Source: Holothuria scabra (taxonomy: Eukaryota; Echinodermata; Holothuroidea; Aspidochirotida; Holothuriidae). Taken from it: 64,000 bases of DNA. Below the pieces are notes generated by a model. It was not told where the DNA came from, searched no databases, and worked only from the letters and a program-made list of their open reading frames with translations. Positions 57,191-64,000 of this stretch are shown here, in pieces (position 1 is the first letter of the stretch; each line of letters begins with the position of its first letter). The translations under genes and the position numbers were made by a program. Location of the stretch: contig CM074185.1 in the NCBI GenBank assembly GCA_037179385.1, positions 11,522,922 through 11,586,921 on the forward strand. The letters are read 5' to 3'.

Positions 57191-57257
57191 CTTTACAGGA
57201 CAATGTGACATTTTTTCATTTTCTTTGTCGCAAAGTAAAATCTCCATTAAAAAGAAT

Positions 57258-57815
57258 AGACCAGAACCAAATGTCTGTTTAATATGTTAAAGACGAATAT
57301 ATTCTAAGCACTCTGGTGAAGTTTTAATTCATTTCCCATGTTCGGTTCTCGAAATATTAGCAACTGACACATTTTCTATAAAAGGTAAACTTGAACCAAG
57401 CTGGTGCTATGTCATGTATTCATATTGATGGTCAATGTTTTGTCTGGTTTTTTATTTATTTTTGATCCTGCTGTTTGACCTTGAATTGATTAGGGATGCT
57501 ATCTTGCCCTTAAGGCAAATTAAGTTTTTTAACTTCCATTGCTCGGGATGCACGGGATGGTTACAACATATCACAGTTAAATTGTAATAATATGGTGTTA
57601 AATTTTAGAGAAAAACAACTAAACATTTCCATCAATGTGAATACATGACATCACGTCTACTTGTTGCAAGTTCACTCTTTGTAGAAAATATGTCAACTTC
57701 AATTTTAATATCTCGAGAACCAAATATGGGAAATGAGTAAAAATTTCCCCAGTAAGCTATGCCTAGAATATGTTCCTCTTCAAAATATCAAATATAAATT
57801 TGTTCTGGACTTTTT
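57258..57815. repeat. Diverged inverted repeat with ~190-bp arms
   Basis: The left arm (about 57258-57450) and right arm (about 57600-57815) match as reverse complements: CCAGAACCAAAT/CCAGAACAAAT, ATATTCTAAGCA, TTCATTTCCCATGTTCGGTTCTCGA, ATGTCATGTATTCATATTGATGG. The centre is non-coding. It is an old fold-back element. Confidence 0.75.
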
Positions 57816-57925
57816 TGTTTCAAGGAACTGCGCACTGTTGGAAATAAAATTGAAATCATAACTTTTCGAATCTTATTAACTCATATGACCGAAAGAGGTC
57901 GAAAGAGCATGTAAACCTGAACCGG

Positions 57926-58015
57926 CCACACAGAAGCATTGGTAGCGCTACCGGCACCAATAACAGTACTGATTCAGTACTGCTATTGGTGGTGGTAGCG
58001 CTCGCTTCTGAGTGG
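57926..58015. repeat. 90-nt near-perfect hairpin
   Basis: CCACACAGAAGC pairs with GCTTCTGAGTGG, then AGCGCTACC with GGTAGCGCT and CACCAATAACAGTACTGA with TTCAGTACTGCTATTGGTG. Only a few mismatches and a minimal loop remain. The size and shape fit either a small MITE or a precursor-like hairpin RNA. Confidence 0.8.
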
Positions 58016-58019
58016 CAGG

Positions 58020-59395
58020 AACTGTGCTAAAATTTTGATACAATTACGGACTATATCCTTGACAATAACGCATTAGTTTATACTTTATAAATAATATATG
58101 ACATTTGTATGAGAGAGAAGGCCGGAATACTTTGCCCAGATTAAGAAAAAGGCTACTTTTTATTCATGTCACATCGAATAACGTTATTTTTGGAAAATTG
58201 AAGACCATGCTTTGGAAATGTTTGGGGGCGAGCCGCTAATGAATGACTGCACTCCTTATTTATTTATTCAAGGATGGACCGAAATCAGGGAGCTGTTATT
58301 TGGAAGGAGATGCAACGGAGATTTTAATTCATATACTTTAAGACCCACTTAAAGTAATGAAGGTAAGCTGTATAATTGCCGCAAAAGTATTTCCTTCCTT
58401 TGCTCGAGGCACCGTTCAATAGAATTCCTGGAACATCATCTCATTCAAGGCAACTAATCCTTAGACTAGTGTACGCCAACAGTTTAAAAGCAGATGCAAT
58501 CAGACTCGAAACGACTGTTAAACTGAAAACAAATGAATTCAATTGGCCTTTCCCCTGGAAGGCATGACATGTAAATAAGCTGTAGGGATAAAAGTTTAAT
58601 TTTTTGAAACAAGATGAGACTTTTCCTCACGTTTCCAGAAATAGCCAGATGTAAATTCCTGTTCCGATTTCTGTAACAACCTAAACAATATTTTGTAATT
58701 AGCGGCAGGCTAGTGACCGAAAATTACTGTAATTTGCCTGACGACTGGCAATGTTGTGTGGCAGTGCAGAAAATCTGTTAGAAAGTTCTGTAACCGTAGC
58801 AGACGACGAATACCTTGTGCGTGCATTTCCTAATCCCGTATAAGCATAATAGAAATGCCAAGAATGATATAAAAGACAGATAACTGTGTGACCTTGACTG
58901 CTCAAACCTCATTTCAAGGCGTTGCATCTCCAGCCAAATAACAAGTCCCTGCTGAAAAAAAGATCATCCAGTATTATCATGCTTTATACTTCTTTTCTTC
59001 TTTGATCCTTTTCCTTTAAAATTTGAACCTGACTTTTCAGAGTGTAACGCTTATTTGATGGTACAAAATGCGCTCGGGTGAAGTTGAATGTGTTCCTTCC
59101 CGGAACCAGGATTTAAGTTGCAAAGGTCGTGTTTCCAATCTAGGCTAATTGGAATATGAATTACTAAGGTACAAAGAGGATATTTTTTCAATGTGTGCTA
59201 TCAACAAGCGATGTGACTTGGATGGTACTCGTTTCGATATAAAGTAGGTAGGTAAATTAATCCAAACAAGCTACGTGGAGATGCAAACTCCGCATTATAG
59301 ATTCGGAATCTATCTGTTCCAGCTCATGTTCTGAATTAATCAGAAAGCACGTAATTGTTAGTGTGAATGTGAAGGTCATTTCATCTTATTTGGCT
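58020..59395. other. Non-coding
   Basis: Nothing recognised. Confidence 0.5.
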
Positions 59396-59396
59396 G

Positions 59397-59545
<149 letters not shown>

Positions 59546-59559
59546 AATATTAATTAATT

Positions 59560-60379
59560 GGAATGGAATGTATTTACATGTAACTATCATGAATTCTTCA
59601 AATATGGGATAACTAGTCAGGCAGTCTCTCTGATATTCAGCTGAATGTGGTAGTTCTCCTTCCGTTCTTACGTCTTCCTTTCCCATTCTCTCCGTTTTAC
59701 CTTTTCCTAATCTTGTCTTTATTTGCCTCTTTTCAACCCGCTGATTTGATTTGATCATCTCTTTGGAAGCCCGTCTTGGGCTGGGGCACGGGTTTCCACT
59801 TGCCCATCCCGGCAAATATGCTACTTCCTCCACGATAATTCCAAAATTGACAAGAAACTTGGTCCTCCTGACTTGTGCCACTGTAGAACATCGTCTGGAG
59901 AAGAATTATAGTTTGGGCCCAAAATTATCTTCTGTCCAGGGCCCAGAATGGTAAATCTGGCCTTGTGTGACTAAACAGCACAGAAAAGTTTCGGATTTTC
60001 AAAGATAATAACTTATGATTTACAGGCTACATGACCGACTCGAAATTCGAAATTTGAGGTTCACTGTAAGCCAATTCTATTATATTGTTTTGCTGCAATG
60101 TTCTGTGTGTACGTGCGGGGAACGACTTGAGTACATTTCACTTCGTCATTAGACTTGTCATATAGTCGTATGATGTGCTTTCTTTGTGGAACTCTTATTT
60201 AACTTGAAAGTTATTGTCACAATCGGGCACATATTGGAAGTATTTCGCTGTTTACGAGACTTGTCGGCAACGGTCTTCATAGATGTTCGTCTTTTCTACG
60301 TCAACTGCAAGTGAGTAGTTCTGCGAAATTGTCTTAACACACATTTGTACCTGGTGTAGGGCCCGCGACACAGTAGATA
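59560..60379. other. Region upstream of LINE ORF1
   Basis: No protein recognised. Part of it may be the LINE 5' untranslated region, but no 5' boundary could be set. Confidence 0.4.
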
Positions 60380-61499
60380 ATGTCAGGGCAACCAGATGTT
60401 ATTGTCAATGAACTCTTATGTTACATTCTGAATGAGATCGAAGTACTACTGATTGAGACCATAGTCAACATTTGTGATAATTTTTACTCTGACGTTATCG
60501 TGGAACATGCAATGCAGTTGTTATTTTCTCTACCTTTGTTTAAGGACAAAGAAGCTGCGACCCTCAAATTCATTGCGCGAAAAGGGGGGAGCAGAAAGTA
60601 CAAAAACCTGGAAGACATTATGACTAAGATCAAAGAAGTTTCTGTCAGCGATTTACCGATTTTTGTTGCTAAAGACTTGAGGCAATTACCTCAGTCATAT
60701 GTGTACCAGTAATGGCCAAACTCAAGACATTCAAACAAATGTTTCCGCCATTACAACTACTATTCAGGATCATGTAAAAGACACCTTTTGGGAAAGCCTT
60801 TCTAAAATCAATAAGAGATTATCGCTTCTTGAATCGAATAATTCTTTTGAGAGTAATGTCAATTCTCAGTTGACTACCCTTGCTGAAAGGATTTCCACCA
60901 GTAATCCGACCCAAGCTAGAGAGACTACTGAATTAGATACTTGTGACAAGTACTGTGCCCAGGTGATCGACACCACTGATTCTAATAAGAGTGAAGTAAT
61001 CACCATGGCAACTGATGTAAACAAAGGTACGGACACTTTTATAACTACTGATGATACCTGGTCTTCGATTGTGCGCCAAGGTGGTAAGCGACGCAAAGTG
61101 GCACACACGACAAACAATTCTGGAAAAACAGAACAGCAAAATCAGAAACAGAAAAAGAAAGCAATGGTTGGCAAAGCAAGCGCCACAGGATTTTCCTCAG
61201 TGAAACGAAAACGCATAGCGAATGTGTTTGCAACAAGACTTAGCCCTGAAGTGGAAACCCATGGGCTGAAAACTTACCTTGAAGAAAAACTTTCACTAGT
61301 CGTCTCGGTAGAGCGTCTCCAGAGCAAATTTTCTGAGTTCTACAGTTCATTTTATATAAAAGCTGAATGTGACGATCCTTCAGTCTTCATGGATCCAGAA
61401 CTTAGGCCCGAGGGTATCTCTTTTCGCTGGTATAGACCAAGTCGCATTGTTAAGAAAATCGATGGTGAGGTGTTAGAATCAGGGGAGGCTGATAACTAA
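60380..61499 (+). pseudogene. LINE ORF1 (nucleic-acid-binding protein)
   Basis: The first segment (60380-60712, 110 residues) is a helical N-terminal domain ending DLPIFVAKDLRQLP. The second (60699-61499) holds a coiled-coil-like stretch, a basic linker (GGKRRKVAHT..KQKKKA) and a C-terminal domain with NVFATRLSPEVETHGLKTYLEEKL and SSFYIKAE, like an RRM-type fold. The two segments overlap by 14 bases in different frames. In related elements they form one protein, so a frameshift near 60700 is likely. Its role in the family is RNA binding and chaperoning in the LINE particle. Confidence 0.7.
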
Positions 61500-61559
61500 T
61501 CTAGTTCCATTCTTCTCTAGCGCAGGCCAGTCCGATGTTGCCATGGGATCTGCAATCCG

Positions 61560-62620
61560 ACTTTACCTTTTAGCTCTCTCTCCGATAGGGAACTTCATAG
61601 CCTACTCAATGTCGATGAAGGTCACGTAATAAACCTTTCTGACAACACTTTCCGATCCCGTGTATTCGCCAACGAAGATCTTCATAGCAACAGCAATGAC
61701 AGCTGTAATTATTACGATGATGACTCTTTTAAGGCCAAAGTAAACAGCTGTGGTACTAAAGGCCTGTCTGTGTTTCATTTAAACATAAGAAGTCTTCCAA
61801 AACACTTTTCTGAACTTGTAGCTTATCTCGAATGCCTGTCTCACACGTTTGACGTTATTATGCTCTCTGAAATTGGACGCTGTCATCCACAGTCTTTTTG
61901 TAACATTTTACCAAGTTACACTTTCGAACTTGTTTTACCACATATGAAATGTGGGGGTGTTGGCATTTTCTACAAGCGTTCGTTCGTCCAAGCCAATTTG
62001 ACCACAAACCTTATTAAAGATCACTAACCTTGTAAATGTAGCAACTGTCAAGTTGAAGATCTCTGGTTTAATATTAAATGTAACAATTCTCAGTTTAAGT
62101 TTATTGTTTGCTACAGACATCCCAGAGGCAATATCTCCTACTTTAATGAAGCACTAGAGTCTGCTCTACCTTCAGTAAATCCCAGAGACTTGTGTATATT
62201 TGGATGGGACCTGAACATCGATCTTCTTGAAGTTGATATAAACTCAGCTGTTCACAACTATTTTAACCTGATGAGGTGTAACCTTTTTTCAACTGTAAAC
62301 ACTTTACCTACCAGACTTACTGCTACCTCTAGCAGTCTCATTGATCACCTTTTTATTCGCTTGCCCACGGGGTTACATCAGACATCACCTCTGGTAACTT
62401 ATTTTGCGATATTAGCGATCATTTGCCGAATTTTTGTCTTATAAGTAATATTCATACTAATGGGTCTGCAAACAGACCCATGATTAGAATTTACAATGGT
62501 CGCAACTTCGCTCATTTCATTCAGTCTATCGAATCTTCTGACTTTTCTCATGTTTACGCTTCAGAGGATGTTAATGATGCATACAATTCTTTTATCCGCT
62601 ATCATCTCTGCCAATCATGA
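61560..62620 (+). pseudogene. LINE ORF2, apurinic-type endonuclease domain
   Basis: The frame is open upstream of FHLNIRSLPKHF, the typical start of the endonuclease, and continues with DVIMLSEIG (catalytic Glu) and GGVGIFYKRSF. A stop interrupts at 62025-62027. In the same frame come IVCYRHPRGNIS and FGWDLNIDLLE, where one extra codon (Trp) splits the normal GD(L/F)N motif, then SSLIDHLFI. A frame change near 62380 leads to SDHLPNFCLI. The enzyme would nick target DNA; this copy cannot make it. Confidence 0.8.
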
Positions 62621-64000
62621 TACCCGCTTTCCACAGGTTAAAATGTCTCGAATGAAATCCAAAAGTAAGCCCTGAATTACATCTGGTATTAAAAAGTCAA
62701 TACGCCATGAAAATATCATGTTTCGAAGATATATACGTTAACCTTCTCTTGATAGGAAAACAAATCTGTCCAAGTAGAGACTCATCCTTAATAAGGTCAT
62801 CGCTTACTCTAAGTCATGAAACTATAAACGTATTTTGCAGACTAGGCAACACTCTTCTCAACACACCTGGACTGTACTGAATGAACTTCTAAGCAATAAA
62901 GGTAATTCTGTCTCAAAGGTTTCTAAAGTTATGTATAGTAATGCAACGATCACTGATGATACTGGAATTGCTAATGCGCTTAATGACTATTTCTCCGCTA
63001 TTGGTACAAAGCTCAGTGATGATATCTCTTGCGATACAGCTCCTACGGATTTTATGCAGCCTAGTATACCTAATACCATTTTCCTATCTCCCATCAGTTA
63101 TACGACGAAATCTTGAAAAAAATTAATTCTCTCACAGACGGGAAGTCGCCCGGCATCGATGGTATTCCTCCAAAAGTTTTGAAGTCTGTCTCCTACGTTA
63201 TAACTCCTGTACTGTGTCACATTTTTAATCTCGTATTTACTACTGGTATTTATCCCGACGCTTTGAAAGTGGCTAAAGTCATCCCGATCTTTAAAAAAGG
63301 AGATCCAACGTTGCCTGAAAATTACCGTCCCATAAGTTTGCTCCCATGTATCAACAAGTTGCTTGAGAGGTCTATTGAAAAGCGATTAAGGTACTTCTTA
63401 AAAAACAATAATATACTCTTTGACTTTCAGTTTGGTTTTAGGAAACACCATGATACAAGTCATGCTCTTTTGGAGACAGTCAATTGTATTCGTATACCTA
63501 CCTCGATAATGGTGATAATGCTCTGGGCCTTTATTTTGACCTTAAGAAGGCTCTTGATACAGTCAACCACACAATACTCCTTGATAAATTAAAAAAATTA
63601 TGGCAGTCGAGGAGAAGCCTTTGATATTATACATAGTTATCTGAGTAGTAGAAAACAATTCTTGTATTTAAATGGTATTTATTCTATCTGTACCTTCGTT
63701 AACGTAGGCGTGCCTCAGGGCTCTGTGCCAGGACAACTACTATTTTAAATCTATGTAAATGACATTAAAAATGTTGTGCCTAACGAGTCTCTAAGACTTT
63801 TTGCCGATGACACGAATGTATTTGTCCATGACAGTAATTGTTGATAAGGCTCATTCCGTACTCAATCAACTTAAGACTTGCTTTGATCCTAATATACTTA
63901 CTTTACATCTTGGGAAAATCAACTTTTCGATTGTCTATGCTAATTCCCATATTCCAGATTCTTGTGCAGACCACTTTGTAATGAACGATGTAAATATCCT
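62620..64000 (+). pseudogene. LINE ORF2, reverse transcriptase domain (3' truncated by window)
   Basis: After a linker (KSKP-stop-ITSGIKKSI, an apparent Trp-to-stop change) the RT begins near 63113. Motifs in order: DGKSPGIDGIPPKVLK, VIPIFKKGD, NYRPISLLPCINKLLE, QFGFRK; a frameshift near 63490; motif A FDLKKALDTVNH; motif B VPQGSVPGQLLF followed by a stop; motif C LFADDTNVFV at about 63798-63827. The two catalytic Asp of FADD are intact, but the frame is broken several times. Confidence 0.88.

Larger units (their letters stand above)
60380..64000 (+). mobile_element. CR1/L2-group LINE, decayed, running off the window
   Basis: Two coding regions in the usual order: ORF1 (60380-61499) and ORF2 with endonuclease (about 61560-62450) and reverse transcriptase (from about 63110). 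The 3' end lies beyond the window. Wording of the RT core and of ORF1 resembles CR1/Crack-type elements. Many stops and frameshifts show that this copy is inactive. Confidence 0.88.

Overview
The window is eukaryotic, animal DNA: AT-rich, about 36-38% GC by eye, with genes split by GT-AG introns, AATAAA poly(A) signals, (TA)n microsatellites and a heavy load of fold-back elements, a rolling-circle transposon and a CR1/L2-type LINE. A multi-SRCR secreted protein, an Ig-V protein and invertebrate-type repeats point to a marine invertebrate deuterostome. An echinoderm is my best guess; the species cannot be fixed from the sequence alone.

Layout. 1-0.6 kb: (TA)n and two copies of a tRNA-like SINE. 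0.7-0.94 kb: an inverted-repeat element. 2.0-2.54 kb (-): a small intronless gene for one Ig V domain. 5.1-6.2 kb: a duplicated ~321-bp repeat carrying RFX X-box-like palindromes and AGGTCA direct repeats. 6.4-14.6 kb: no recognisable gene, only MITE-like pieces. 14.9-18.33 and 24.62-26.45 kb: a GC-skewed, irregular satellite, interrupted by a ~6.3-kb insertion (18.33-24.62 kb). The insertion holds a decayed Helitron protein (OTU protease, zinc-cluster region, pre-Rep segment), nested MITEs and a ~180-bp tandem repeat. 29.14-33.36 kb: a 4.2-kb imperfect palindrome. 34.86-36.34 kb: a long-TIR element flanked by TTAA.

The most unusual genic content is at 27.7-45.9 kb. It is a four-member cluster of a secreted, cysteine-rich protein family that I do not recognise: a pseudogene at 27.74-28.61 kb (+), a main exon at 36.80-37.53 kb (+), and two complete two-exon genes at 40.04-42.44 kb (+) and 44.42-45.93 kb (-). 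All share the same phase-1 exon-2 start and the motifs WYP, GIFR.KSL and (V/I)VYPC. Beside them, 48.9-53.6 kb (-) holds a complete six-exon gene for a signal peptide plus five SRCR domains. Secreted SRCR and Ig-V proteins next to a duplicating cysteine-rich family look like an extracellular recognition or defence neighbourhood, but that role is inference.

53.6-60.3 kb has only repeats and hairpins. 60.38-64.0 kb is a decayed LINE (ORF1, endonuclease, reverse transcriptase) that runs off the window end.
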